The position numbers and the translations under genes are program-made. A DNA stretch of 64,000 nt from an uncultured Massilimicrobiota sp. (GTDB taxonomy: Bacteria > Bacillota_I > Bacilli_A > Erysipelotrichales > Coprobacillaceae). Shown here piece after piece: positions 53,605-63,300 of the stretch (position 1 is its first letter; each line of letters starts with the position of its first letter). The notes beneath the pieces are model-generated. The model had not been told where the DNA came from, did not search any database, and saw only the letters and a program-made list of their open reading frames with translations. The stretch covers positions 1-64,000 of the forward strand of contig CALUZM010000001.1 of the NCBI GenBank assembly GCA_944325245.1. Direction: 5' to 3'.

Positions 53605-54138
53605 ATGAGCAAATTAAATATTTATTACATAAACAATAACTATATCAATTATTTGCAAGAAGAAGAACGAAAAGCAAGGGGTTTTACTAAAGTTTCAAAC
53701 AACACAGATATGAACTATGAAAATTTCAAACCTTATGTAGGTATTGTTTTACAAATTGAAAAATACAATTACTTTGTTCCACTAACACATCCAAAACAAC
53801 ATTACGATGATAATGCTCAATTTTTTAATAGAATTTCTCATCCTATTGAATTAACAAATGGAAGAAAATATGGTCGACTAATGTTTTGCTATATGATTCC
53901 TATAAAAGATAGTAATTTGATTCATTTGATTAATATTAACAATATAGAAGATAACAATTATAAAAATGTACTTATGTCACAATATTTCTATCTAAAATCA
54001 TCTGAAAAGGAAGAAATCATCATAAATTCAGCAATCAAATTATATAATAAAGTCAAAGGAAATCCTCATCATTTTCTTTATTCTAAATGTTGTGATTTTG
54101 AACTACTTGAAAAAGCTTGTAATCTTTATCCATTATAA
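53605..54138 (+). CDS. ToxN/AbiQ-like endoribonuclease toxin (type III TA)
   Basis: 177 residues, similar in layout to ToxN and AbiQ, endoribonuclease toxins that also cut their own repeat antitoxin RNA. It begins KLNIYYINNNYINYLQEEE, like the ToxN start, and continues KPYVGIVLQIEKYNYFVPLTHPKQHY; the PLTHPK stretch (Lys64) corresponds to the conserved L-T/S-S-P-K of the active site. RLMFCYMIPIKDSNL matches the NLKYMIPI segment of the family. The C-terminal half is helical, as expected. AGGAGG stands before the ATG and the gene follows the antitoxin RNA directly. Type III systems abort phage infection or stabilise DNA. Family call by pattern memory, strongly supported by the repeat array. Confidence 0.85.
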   Translation: MSKLNIYYINNNYINYLQEEERKARGFTKVSNNTDMNYENFKPYVGIVLQIEKYNYFVPLTHPKQHYDDNAQFFNRISHPIELTNGRKYGRLMFCYMIPIKDSNLIHLININNIEDNNYKNVLMSQYFYLKSSEKEEIIINSAIKLYNKVKGNPHHFLYSKCCDFELLEKACNLYPL

Positions 54139-54325
54139 CAATTATATATTCTCATTTTTATTTAATATACTCATTATTAAACATTGAAACAGAGGCCTTT
54201 ATAATATTATGCTTCTGTTTTATTTTATTATGTGTATACATATAATAATTTAGTAATATATCAACAGATGTTTTCAATATTTTTTAATATATTCTTTTCA
54301 TAATAATAAGCTTAAATATAAAGAA

Positions 54326-54352
54326 AGCTATTGATAAAAATTATCAATAGCT
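54326..54352. terminator. Terminator of the GH16-GH29 operon
   Basis: Perfect stem AGCTATTGATAA / TTATCAATAGCT with a 3-base loop, downstream of the GH29 gene on the minus strand and also downstream of the toxin gene. Confidence 0.75.
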
Positions 54353-54368
54353 AATCTTCAAAATAGTA

Positions 54369-57300
54369 TTAATCTTGAGAATCAGATTTTTTATTTTTCA
54401 TAACTACAAATAAACATGCAGCTCCTAATAAAGCTATTACAAATACTCCTATAACTTGTTCATCACTAGTTTTCACTTTATCATGAGATGAAGTTGTCCC
54501 ATTTACTGTTGGTGTAGTAGAAGGTTTTTCTCCAGTTTGTCCTGAATTTCCTTGATTTGGATTATCTTGACCTGGTTTTTCAGGTGTATCTGTACCTGGA
54601 TTCATTTCATCACTCTTACCTTTAACAGTAACTGTAAATTGAGTTTCAAATTCACCATAATGTACAGTTAAAGTTTGTTCACCAACTTTTGATGAATCAA
54701 ATCCTGTTACTTCTACTTTATGAGTAATATCAGTCGTTGCACCTGTATCATATTTTGCTATAACTTTTAATCCTGTTAAATCAAGCGTATCTCCAAGTGC
54801 ATAAACCGTCTTACTTGGCATTTGTTCAATTGCGATACTTTCAATCTTTCCATTTGATACTTCTTGTAATTTAATTTTTGCATTATCAATAGCTAAATCA
54901 CCATCTGATTTTGCTAAAGATTTAGCAGTAATAACAACTTGAGAAATACCAGTTTCTTGAATATTCAATGGTATTGATTTTTCTATTAATGTTTCTGAAG
55001 CATCTAAAGAAATTGTTTGTTTAACAATATGATCTCCACTAATGATAAGTGACATAGGTTGAGTTGCCTGATATGTGAAATCAAAATTATATAAACCTGC
55101 TTTTTGGACATTTAATGGTACAGTAATTGTATTTCCATCTTTAATCTTATTAATCAAACGACCATTACTATAATCATTTCCATTAACCATCTTTAAGTAT
55201 TCATTAGCAACAATATTTTCATGTTTTGAATCTAAAATACCTAATTCTGCTTCTAAAACTTTTTCATCTTCAAGATTATCTGGTAAGATCATAGCATTTC
55301 TTACAGAATATTGACTAATAGCTTCAAGATTATTGTAAGCTTCCATTAAAGCATTAGATAATTTCATTTTTTCATCATCACTCATAGAATTGTCATCTAC
55401 TGCTGCTTTAGCTTTTATATAAGCTTGATCAAAGGCATCCCAGCTTTCAGCTTTATACCATGATTCACTAATATTTGAAGTTTGTTCTACAGCATCAGCT
55501 ATTCTCTTATCATTTTCAACAATAAGAACTCTGGCTGTACTTCTCATACCAAGTTGTGCTCCACCTGTTGGTGAGAAAATTTCTACATAAAAATCTTTAT
55601 TTCCAGTCACATCCAAATTATCAATAGTTTTTAAAGTTACATATTTTACTTTTTCTCCATCTTTGAATGTGATTGTTTCATTTGTAATATTTTCATAATA
55701 TTGCCCTTGTACTGCTGTACCTGGAGGTGTTGTAACATTAACAGTAACTTCTCCTGTTGATCCCCCGTTACGTTTAATCTTAACTTTGATAGAGTCTCCT
55801 TCAGTGACTTGATATGAATCTGTTTCAATTTCAAATAAACCATTTTCATTTGTACCTAAATAGTAACCATATGCAAAGTTTACAGGTTTTCTATTTGTAC
55901 CTGTTGTTAATTGAATTGTATGTGTTCCTGCACCTAAAGTTGGAGATTCATACAATATTTGACCTGGTGTTATTTCTCCAGCTGAAGCATTAGCTGAACT
56001 TGTATATTTTCCATCAATATAAATATCAAATGAACCATAGTCAGGTCCTTTTGTACCTACTAATGCAAAGTATGTTCCTTCAAATGTATACTTAATATTT
56101 GCCCAACCATCAGTTGTTGTATAACTTCCATCTTCTTGTTTTTCCCAACCTGTATTTCCTTGATGGTCATCATCCCAAGAACCTTTATTTAATTCCAATC
56201 CTTCATCACCTGGAACAAATTTTGTATATGCTTCTGGTAAAGGTTGAGTTTTTTCAAAACCATCAGCTGTTTTATAAATACCAACTTCACTGATCATTGG
56301 TTCAGCATAAGAATCAGAAATATGAATTCTAATAGCTTTTGCTTGAACTGGATCAATTCTTAATAATTTTTTAGCTCCAATAGTATGACCATCTTCAAAA
56401 GGTAACCATTGTCCATCTGCAGTTTGATATTCTACTTCAAACTCACTAATTCTTTGTCCCTTTTCAATATATTCTTCAATTGATACAACATCAAATTCTT
56501 TCACTTCATCAAATTCAATTTCTAAAGTTCCCGTTTTTTCACCTTTTTCTGTTGTCCAATAAGTATTTTCATCACCATCAATTGCTTTAGCTGGTGAATA
56601 CTCTTTTGCATTTTCATAAACAGATGAAGCTCCTGCTTTAGAATTTTGTGCTAATAAATTTGTTTTAAATGTATTATCAATTGCATTTTTAAATTCATTT
56701 AAACGAGAATAAATACTTCCATCTAAATCCCCTGTTTGATTTGGTGGAAAGTTCAATAATAATGGTGACCCATTACCTACTGTTTGGAAATAAATATTTC
56801 CTAATTGACTTATAGATTTTGGTAAATCTCCATCGTGATAGAACCAACCAGAAGTAATACTGACATCACTTTCTGGAACTGACCAATGGTCACCATCTGG
56901 AATACCATAAGTGAATCCATCAGCTTCACTATATCCGTCACCTTTTTCAGAATCTACCTTAGCCCAAGTTGTATCACTTGCTTGACCTTTTTCATTTCCA
57001 ATCCAGTGAATTCCACCTTCTGTTCCACCACCAAAAATAAGAATACCTGGTTCATTATCTTTGATAGTTTTTAAAATACGTTTTGTATCATATTCTTGAG
57101 CATCGCCACCTTCTCCTTTGGCACCATCCATCCACCATTCTGTGAATTTTCCATGATTACCATATTTAGGATTAGTAACAATTTCTTCAATTTGATTTAC
57201 ATAATAATCATTATAATCTAAAACATCTTTTTCTTTGACTTCTTCCATTGTCATACCATCAACAGGATTTCCATTTTCATCTAACAATGGATTTCCATCT

Positions 57301-57845
57301 TTATCATAATATCCATAACTTTCAGCATTTTCGTCCCATGGAGATAAGTATAATCCCATATCCATATCATATTCAGTACAAGCTGCTGAAATTTCTGCTA
57401 AAATATCTCCCTTACCATCTTTATATGGTGAATTTTCAATATCATGTTCTGTATATTCACTTGGCCAAATACAGAAACCATCATGATGCTTTGCAGTGAC
57501 AATAACTTTTTTAAATCCTGCATTTTTCAATGCTTCAACCATTGATTTTGCACTTTCTCCAAAATCTCCTGTAGGATTGAATACAGATGGAGATTCTGTT
57601 CCATCTCCCCATTCATTACCCGTAAATGTATTTACACCAAAATGTATGAATGCAGCTAATTCATCATCGTGATATTGAAGCTGTGCTTCATTTGGTAAAG
57701 CTCCCCAGCTTTCTGGTTCAGTAACTGTTTTATCTTCTAAATCAGTGTCATAGACTAAGGCATTTGAAGAGTAAACAGCTGAACCAACAATTGTCATTGC
57801 AAGTGTACCTGCTAAGGTACCTTTTAAAATCTTACTTTTATTCAT
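54369..57845 (-). CDS. Surface multi-domain GH29 alpha-L-fucosidase
   Basis: 1158 residues with signal peptide (1-29). Domains in order: GH29 catalytic domain (about 40-385; AAFIHFGVNTFTG, TAKHHDGFCIWPS, and the nucleophile Asp in WWMDGAKGEG), F5/8-type carbohydrate-binding module (395-535), a second beta module (560-665), Calx-beta (668-780), FIVAR helices (785-840), a beta module (855-1010), a bacterial Ig-like domain (1015-1090), a Pro/Thr linker and a C-terminal VKTSDEQVIG plus hydrophobic span plus KNKKS. GH29 enzymes release alpha-L-fucose from host glycans such as mucin. The end resembles a sortase signal without LPxTG. It starts 20 bases after the GH16 gene. Confidence 0.9.
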   Translation of the reverse strand: MNKSKILKGTLAGTLAMTIVGSAVYSSNALVYDTDLEDKTVTEPESWGALPNEAQLQYHDDELAAFIHFGVNTFTGNEWGDGTESPSVFNPTGDFGESAKSMVEALKNAGFKKVIVTAKHHDGFCIWPSEYTEHDIENSPYKDGKGDILAEISAACTEYDMDMGLYLSPWDENAESYGYYDKDGNPLLDENGNPVDGMTMEEVKEKDVLDYNDYYVNQIEEIVTNPKYGNHGKFTEWWMDGAKGEGGDAQEYDTKRILKTIKDNEPGILIFGGGTEGGIHWIGNEKGQASDTTWAKVDSEKGDGYSEADGFTYGIPDGDHWSVPESDVSITSGWFYHDGDLPKSISQLGNIYFQTVGNGSPLLLNFPPNQTGDLDGSIYSRLNEFKNAIDNTFKTNLLAQNSKAGASSVYENAKEYSPAKAIDGDENTYWTTEKGEKTGTLEIEFDEVKEFDVVSIEEYIEKGQRISEFEVEYQTADGQWLPFEDGHTIGAKKLLRIDPVQAKAIRIHISDSYAEPMISEVGIYKTADGFEKTQPLPEAYTKFVPGDEGLELNKGSWDDDHQGNTGWEKQEDGSYTTTDGWANIKYTFEGTYFALVGTKGPDYGSFDIYIDGKYTSSANASAGEITPGQILYESPTLGAGTHTIQLTTGTNRKPVNFAYGYYLGTNENGLFEIETDSYQVTEGDSIKVKIKRNGGSTGEVTVNVTTPPGTAVQGQYYENITNETITFKDGEKVKYVTLKTIDNLDVTGNKDFYVEIFSPTGGAQLGMRSTARVLIVENDKRIADAVEQTSNISESWYKAESWDAFDQAYIKAKAAVDDNSMSDDEKMKLSNALMEAYNNLEAISQYSVRNAMILPDNLEDEKVLEAELGILDSKHENIVANEYLKMVNGNDYSNGRLINKIKDGNTITVPLNVQKAGLYNFDFTYQATQPMSLIISGDHIVKQTISLDASETLIEKSIPLNIQETGISQVVITAKSLAKSDGDLAIDNAKIKLQEVSNGKIESIAIEQMPSKTVYALGDTLDLTGLKVIAKYDTGATTDITHKVEVTGFDSSKVGEQTLTVHYGEFETQFTVTVKGKSDEMNPGTDTPEKPGQDNPNQGNSGQTGEKPSTTPTVNGTTSSHDKVKTSDEQVIGVFVIALLGAACLFVVMKNKKSDSQD

Positions 57846-57865
57846 AGTTGTTCCCTTCTCTTTCC

Positions 57866-60127
57866 TTATTTAACATGTAATGTTGCACACGCTCTTGTAT
57901 ATACGTTATTTTCACCAATAGTAGAATAAACAATTTCATATGTTCCTTCTTTTGAGAAATCAATTTCACTTGTTCTTGTTCTACCATTCCACATTAATTT
58001 TTGCCCATCATTGATTGAACAGCTTACATCTAATGCTTTACCATTAGCATCAGTTGCCTTAACATTATCCAATAATGATGATAATTGTGATTCATCACTA
58101 ATTGTTATGTCTTTTACACCACTAAAAGTTGGTGCTGTCGCATAATATTTGTCAGCAGCTTCTTTTTGAGCAGCTGTCTGGCTATAACTTACATAATCAA
58201 TAATGAAATCCATAGGGAAATCTGTATCTTCGTTAGGGAAACCAGGCCATGCTCCTCCTGCAGCCAAGTTAAATAATAAGTAATGAGGTTTTTGGAAATA
58301 ATCTAAATCTGTAATATAAATTGTGCTATAAACATTACCATCGACATACCATTCAATTGTATCAGGATTCCATACAATACCAAATGTATGATAATCATCA
58401 TTAAAAGTTCCTTCTTTTAATGAATAAGTATTTGTTTGAGCCTTATCACCATTTTCTGTCAATCCATTATGAATTGTTCCATGTACTGTACTATCACTTG
58501 TACCAGAAACATCTGGATTAGCTCCAATTAATTCCATAATATCAATTTCACCACACATTGGCCATCCAACACCTTGTTTAGAATCAACCAATCCATCTAA
58601 CGTGAAATCATTACCTAAAGTCCAGAACGCAGGGAATGCCCCAGCGCCTTTTGGTAATTTAGCTCTCATTTCAATTTTTCCATATAAGAACTCTTTCTTA
58701 CCAAATGTTGCAATACTTCCTGAGTCATATTTCTTAACAATATCACTACCATCTGCATTGTAGTGCACACGATATTCACCTTTTTTTGTTGCACGTAAAT
58801 ATAATTTCCCATCTTCAACAAAAACATTATCTTTATTAGAAACATAATCTTGAGGTTCAATACCACGTTTATGTCCTAATTGATATGACCAAGTGCTTTT
58901 ATCTAAAGTGTCGAAATCATCACGCCATACTTCAGTATATTGACTTGCTTGTTCTTCTTGTTCTTCTTCTTTTTCTTCTTCTTGAACCTTATCATATACT
59001 GATTTTTCATAAACACGCATATCACTAACATTTACTGTAGCATGATATGATGCCTGTTCTGCTTCATTTCCATTATCAGGACCATATTTATAAACATTTA
59101 ATATAACTTTATCATAATTACCTGAATTAAATGCAATTTCAACATCACTCCAAGAAGTACCACCAGGGTATTGCTCTCCTAATCGAGTTGTTGATGCATT
59201 CTCATCATTATTTGGCCCCTCTACTGAAACTGTTGTTCCTGCTTGTGCAGAACTATGTTTGACACGTACTTTAAAAATATATTCAGTATTTGGTTTAACT
59301 TGCGCAGCAGTTCTTACCCAAACATCTCCATTTTCAGCAGGCAATACAAATCCATTGGCGTTTTCACCATAACCTTCCCCAATTGTTACTGGATTATCTG
59401 CTGGAGCATTTGAATAAAAATCTCCTGAGTTCCATCCCAATGGCCAACCATCATTTCCTTTAATACTATCTTGTGTGATACCAATTAAATCACTATTCTT
59501 AATTAAGTTTTCTAATTTTGTTTTTGATTCTTCTTTTTCTTCATACTTTGTATACTCTGCTTTTTTCATTAATACAGCTTCATCAAAATACATAGTTGAA
59601 TTAAAGATTGAATCTTCATTCTCAGTATACTTTAAAACTCCAATTGTGATTTTATCGTGATCACCTGAATTAAATTCAATTTTTGCTTTGGTCCAGTCAG
59701 TTCCTCCAATGTATTGATCTTCAATACCTTCAATTTTTCCTCCTTTTTCATCAGCAACTTGAACAATAGCTTGTGCACCAGATAATGATGTTCTCACATA
59801 AGTACTAAATACATAATCCGTATTCTTTTCTACCTCAATGACTTGTCTAATCCAGACATTACCATTTTTAGCAGGTAGAATTGCAGAGCGTTCGCTTTCA
59901 TTGTAGCCAATGAAACTGACCCCCCCTCCGCTGTTTGAATACCATGTTCCAACATTCATATTGGATGCATCTTCAGGTTTTCCAATGTCAGCAGATTTGA
60001 TTTCTTCAAAATCACCATTGGAAATGAGATTGCTAGCAGCATTGACATTCCAGTTTTGTGGAATCATTGTTCCCAACATAGCAAATGTCATTGCTCCAGC
60101 GACAAAAACTTTCTTTTTGGTCTTCAT
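57866..60127 (-). CDS. Secreted GH16 endo-glycanase with two carbohydrate-binding domains
   Basis: 753 residues. After a signal peptide (1-31) come two CenC-like carbohydrate-binding domains (about 34-195 and 205-375; SNLISNGDFEE and NTDYVFSTYVRTS, NTEYIFKVRVKHS), an acidic EEEQEE linker, the GH16 domain (about 395-665) with the catalytic EIDIMELIGAN (ExDxxE) near residue 525, and an Ig-like C-terminal domain. GH16 enzymes act on beta-1,3/1,4-glucans, and some act on mucin or galactans. There is no anchor, so it should be released. First gene of a two-gene operon with GH29. Confidence 0.9.
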   Translation of the reverse strand: MKTKKKVFVAGAMTFAMLGTMIPQNWNVNAASNLISNGDFEEIKSADIGKPEDASNMNVGTWYSNSGGGVSFIGYNESERSAILPAKNGNVWIRQVIEVEKNTDYVFSTYVRTSLSGAQAIVQVADEKGGKIEGIEDQYIGGTDWTKAKIEFNSGDHDKITIGVLKYTENEDSIFNSTMYFDEAVLMKKAEYTKYEEKEESKTKLENLIKNSDLIGITQDSIKGNDGWPLGWNSGDFYSNAPADNPVTIGEGYGENANGFVLPAENGDVWVRTAAQVKPNTEYIFKVRVKHSSAQAGTTVSVEGPNNDENASTTRLGEQYPGGTSWSDVEIAFNSGNYDKVILNVYKYGPDNGNEAEQASYHATVNVSDMRVYEKSVYDKVQEEEKEEEQEEQASQYTEVWRDDFDTLDKSTWSYQLGHKRGIEPQDYVSNKDNVFVEDGKLYLRATKKGEYRVHYNADGSDIVKKYDSGSIATFGKKEFLYGKIEMRAKLPKGAGAFPAFWTLGNDFTLDGLVDSKQGVGWPMCGEIDIMELIGANPDVSGTSDSTVHGTIHNGLTENGDKAQTNTYSLKEGTFNDDYHTFGIVWNPDTIEWYVDGNVYSTIYITDLDYFQKPHYLLFNLAAGGAWPGFPNEDTDFPMDFIIDYVSYSQTAAQKEAADKYYATAPTFSGVKDITISDESQLSSLLDNVKATDANGKALDVSCSINDGQKLMWNGRTRTSEIDFSKEGTYEIVYSTIGENNVYTRACATLHVK

Positions 60128-60309
60128 ACCTTTCTCCTTTCCTGTTTAGTAAAAATATAAAGTTTTTTTATTTCTTTTTACTAAACTTTTTACTATGGCT
60201 AGTATATACTTATAGATTTATTTTTGCAAGCGATTTCATCATTTTTTGTTTTATTTTTTATTATCCTTAATATAAGTCCCTTATAAAATTCACAGAGCAA
60301 ATAAAAAAA

Positions 60310-60328
60310 GAGATAGTTTTCCTATCTC
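60310..60328 (-). terminator. Terminator of the YabE-like gene
   Basis: GAGATAG / CTATCTC stem with loop TTTTC, followed by T7 on the minus strand. The TAG stop codon of the gene is inside the stem. Confidence 0.8.
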
Positions 60329-61260
60329 CAAAAATTCGCATTTCCACTACCAAGAGAAACAACTTCAAATTTGGTATTATGTGAGGTGCCACCACCAAAA
60401 TATCTTTTCCCAGAACCTTCACTACCATTAAAAATATCTATTTTATTTCCCTTAATAGCACCACCACGATCTACAACAATTCCATAAATAGTCCCTGCTG
60501 TATTTAAATTATGATTAGAAATCTTAATCACAGTTCCAAATGGAATAGATCGATCAGCAGCCAAACAATAATATTTCTTTCCTTTATAATATAAGTAAGG
60601 TGAGTTGGTATTATTGACTCCACTCGTTGGGGATAATTTCACACCAGATGAAGATGTTCCTCCACATCCTGTACAATCTCCACCATATATTGTCAATCTA
60701 CCTGTAAAAGTTGTACCTTTTAAAACACCACCATATTGAATAATCTTATCTACTGGCTTTTCAATAATTTCTTCTTTAATCATTTGACGATCAGTTTCTT
60801 TTCCATTAGCATAAGTCAACAGATAAGTTCTTTTAGCTTTTCCATCTTTTCCTTTTTGAACAACTGTTTTTGTCCAGCTTCCACTACCTTTGGTTTTTGT
60901 TGAGTATGGTATTGTTTCTATTTTTTCTATTGTTTTCGTTTCAACTCTTGTAATTTTAATCAAATCATCCTGTTGAACAATAGCATCTTTATCTTTATTT
61001 AAAGTATCCTTCTGATCTAACTCAACATTTAATTCATTTAAGACATTTGATACTGTATCCTGCTTGACCAAATAATCTTTTTCCTCCTGTAAACCATCTT
61101 TTAAACGAATATCTACAGTTGGAATAAAATCTGTAATCTGATTAACAGCTCCTGATGATACAGTTGCTAACATAATAACAACATATACCACAGCCATCGC
61201 TAAAATTCCTTTTGTTCGGCTATCAGCCGAGACAATTGCCTCTTTAGCTTTTTGTAACAT
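60322..61260 (-). CDS. YabE/RpfB-like cell-wall protein (DUF348, G5, 3D domains)
   Basis: 312 residues. A signal/anchor helix (about 18-38) is followed by a DUF348 ubiquitin-like domain (VDIRLKDGLQEEKDYLVKQDTVSNVL), a G5 domain (about 100-175; TIEKIETIPYSTK) and a C-terminal 3D domain (about 215-312; AADRSIPFGTVIKI, GTIYGIVVDRGGAIKGNKIDIF with the three conserved aspartates). Such proteins are related to resuscitation-promoting factors and lytic transglycosylases and act on peptidoglycan. It directly follows tatD, just as yabE follows yabD in Bacillus subtilis, and the two form an operon. Confidence 0.88.
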   Translation of the reverse strand: MLQKAKEAIVSADSRTKGILAMAVVYVVIMLATVSSGAVNQITDFIPTVDIRLKDGLQEEKDYLVKQDTVSNVLNELNVELDQKDTLNKDKDAIVQQDDLIKITRVETKTIEKIETIPYSTKTKGSGSWTKTVVQKGKDGKAKRTYLLTYANGKETDRQMIKEEIIEKPVDKIIQYGGVLKGTTFTGRLTIYGGDCTGCGGTSSSGVKLSPTSGVNNTNSPYLYYKGKKYYCLAADRSIPFGTVIKISNHNLNTAGTIYGIVVDRGGAIKGNKIDIFNGSEGSGKRYFGGGTSHNTKFEVVSLGSGNANFWR

Positions 61261-61272
61261 AAAATATCCTCC

Positions 61273-62031
61273 TTATTTAATCCCAAACATTTTTTTGGCA
61301 TTAAATGTTGTGATTCTAGCAACGTCTTCTATCTCCATGTTCTTTAGCTTTGCTATTTCCTGGGCAATATACACAACATTTGCTGGCTCATTCAACTTTC
61401 CTCGAAATGGGTGAGGTGTTAAATAAGGGCAGTCCGTTTCAATCATTAAATGTTCTATATCAATTGATTGAGCAACTTCTTTAGGGACTTTTGCATTCTT
61501 AAATGTCACGGGTCCAGCTAATGATATTTCAAAACCTATATCAATATATCGCTTTGCCATTTCAGCCGATCCACTATAACAATGCATAATGCCATAATGT
61601 GCAGTTTGTTTTAAGATATTGTAAGTATCTTCATAGGCATCTCTAGCATGAATCACAATGGGCTTTTGATATTTTTTAGCAATTTCAATTTGCTTTATAA
61701 AAATATCTTTTTGCTTTTCATGAGGGACTTCTTCCCAATAATAATCTAAACCTATTTCTCCTAAAGCCACTACACATGGGTCTTGAAGTATTTTTTCAAT
61801 TTCATTTAAATCCTCATCCGTTGTATCCTTACAATCATTAGGACTTATTCCGACTGCTGCATAGATAAATGAATACTCATGAGCTATCTCAACAGCCTTC
61901 TTTGATGACTCTAAATCATATCCTACAACAACCATATTTTCGACTTGATGATCTAAAGCATTTTGAATAAATTGATCTCTATCAGGATACAATTGTTCAC
62001 TATTTAAATGTGTATGTGTATTGAAATACAT
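61273..62031 (-). CDS. tatD: TatD-family metal-dependent hydrolase
   Basis: TIM-barrel hydrolase with 3'-5' DNase activity in characterised members. The start region MYFNTHTHLN carries the first two metal-binding His residues; VALGEIGLDYYW (Glu), QIEIAKKYQKPIVIHARDAYEDT (His), GIMHCYSGSAEMAKRYID (His) and LMIETDCPYLTPHPFRG (Asp) complete the site. I start at the ATG at 62031, giving ~252 residues, the usual size; other ATGs lie at 62037 and 62058. It precedes the YabE-like gene, as in Bacillus. Confidence 0.93.
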   Translation of the reverse strand: MYFNTHTHLNSEQLYPDRDQFIQNALDHQVENMVVVGYDLESSKKAVEIAHEYSFIYAAVGISPNDCKDTTDEDLNEIEKILQDPCVVALGEIGLDYYWEEVPHEKQKDIFIKQIEIAKKYQKPIVIHARDAYEDTYNILKQTAHYGIMHCYSGSAEMAKRYIDIGFEISLAGPVTFKNAKVPKEVAQSIDIEHLMIETDCPYLTPHPFRGKLNEPANVVYIAQEIAKLKNMEIEDVARITTFNAKKMFGIK

Positions 62032-62295
62032 CTTCATCACCCTGAGGCATAATAACAAATATTTAAAGCTTTGTCAAATTTCTAAAAACACAAATATACA
62101 ATTAATTACCATTTTATCGACATTTTTCTTATTCACAATTCCATATATTTGTCATTATAACAAACATCATTCTATACTCTTTTGAAATATTCCAATCTAT
62201 AAATATTTGTCAAAAAACGTTGAAATCACCAACATCATATTTATAGTATGTCTATTTCACAATTATTTAATCAAATTCTCATAACAAAATAAAAA

Positions 62296-62313
62296 GGAGA
62301 TTCTTCAATCTCC
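62296..62313 (-). terminator. Terminator after prs
   Basis: Perfect stem GGAGATT / AATCTCC with a CTTC loop, then T5 on the minus strand. Confidence 0.85.
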
Positions 62314-62322
62314 CATCAATCA

Positions 62323-63282
62323 CTATTCACCCTTAAAATCAAAATGTTTGAAAACATCACTTACAGGTAAATCATTTTCAATACTTTCAATAGTATAAGC
62401 CAATAATTCAGCTACACTGATTTGTACTAATTTATCAAAACGTTTTTCTTCTGGAATCGCAATTGTATCAGTAATAATAACTTCTTTAGCGACACAATCT
62501 TTTAATCTATCTACTGCTGGTCCTGATAATACACCATGAGTACAAGCAATATATACATCTTTAGCACCTTTTTCTTTTAAGATTTGTGCTCCTGCAACAA
62601 TTGTTCCTGCAGTGTCAATCATATCATCAATTAAGACACAGTTTTTACCTGCAACATCCCCAATAATACCCATAACTTCTGCGACATTTGGTTTTGGACG
62701 TCTCTTGTCAATGATTGCAATTGGACAATCCAATGCTTCTGACATTTTTCTTGCACGAGTTGCTCCACCATGATCTGGTGATACAACACATAAATCTTCA
62801 ATATTTTTATTTTTAATATATCTACAAATAAGAGGTAAAGCTTCCATTTCATCAACAGGAATATCAAAGAATCCCTGAATTTGACGAGCATGTAAGTCTA
62901 CTGTAACAACTCTATCTACTCCCGCTACTGTTAATAAATCAGCAACTAAACGTGATGTGATTGGTTGTCTTGGCTTTGCTTTTCTATCTTGTCTTGCATA
63001 TCCAAAATATGGTATAACTGCTGTAATTTCTTTAGCTGATGCACGTTTTAAAGCATCAGTTAAAACTAAAATTTCCATTAAATTTTCAGTTACTGGATTT
63101 GATGTTGATTGTACAATAAAGACATCTTTTCCACGTACTGATTCTTCAATTTCAACTAAGATTTCACCATCTGCAAAATGATGAACTTTACTTTTTCCAA
63201 CTTCTGTTCCCAAAATATCTGCCATTGAGTTGGCTAATTCCTGATTAGATGATAAAGCAAATATTGTTATATTATTTTTCAT
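62323..63282 (-). CDS. prs: Ribose-phosphate pyrophosphokinase
   Basis: Makes phosphoribosyl pyrophosphate from ribose 5-phosphate and ATP. The 319-residue protein has all class I signatures: FADGEILVEIEESVRGKDVF (e.g. VRGKDVFIVQST), PYFGYARQDRKAKPRQPIT, VTVDLHARQIQGFFDIPVD, VVSPDHGGATRARKMSEAL and the PRPP loop VLIDDMIDTAGTIV. It follows glmU by 18 bases; glmU-prs is the standard pair in Bacillota. It supplies nucleotide, histidine and tryptophan synthesis. Confidence 0.97.
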   Translation of the reverse strand: MKNNITIFALSSNQELANSMADILGTEVGKSKVHHFADGEILVEIEESVRGKDVFIVQSTSNPVTENLMEILVLTDALKRASAKEITAVIPYFGYARQDRKAKPRQPITSRLVADLLTVAGVDRVVTVDLHARQIQGFFDIPVDEMEALPLICRYIKNKNIEDLCVVSPDHGGATRARKMSEALDCPIAIIDKRRPKPNVAEVMGIIGDVAGKNCVLIDDMIDTAGTIVAGAQILKEKGAKDVYIACTHGVLSGPAVDRLKDCVAKEVIITDTIAIPEEKRFDKLVQISVAELLAYTIESIENDLPVSDVFKHFDFKGE

Positions 63283-63300
63283 TTTTACCTCATATTCTCC

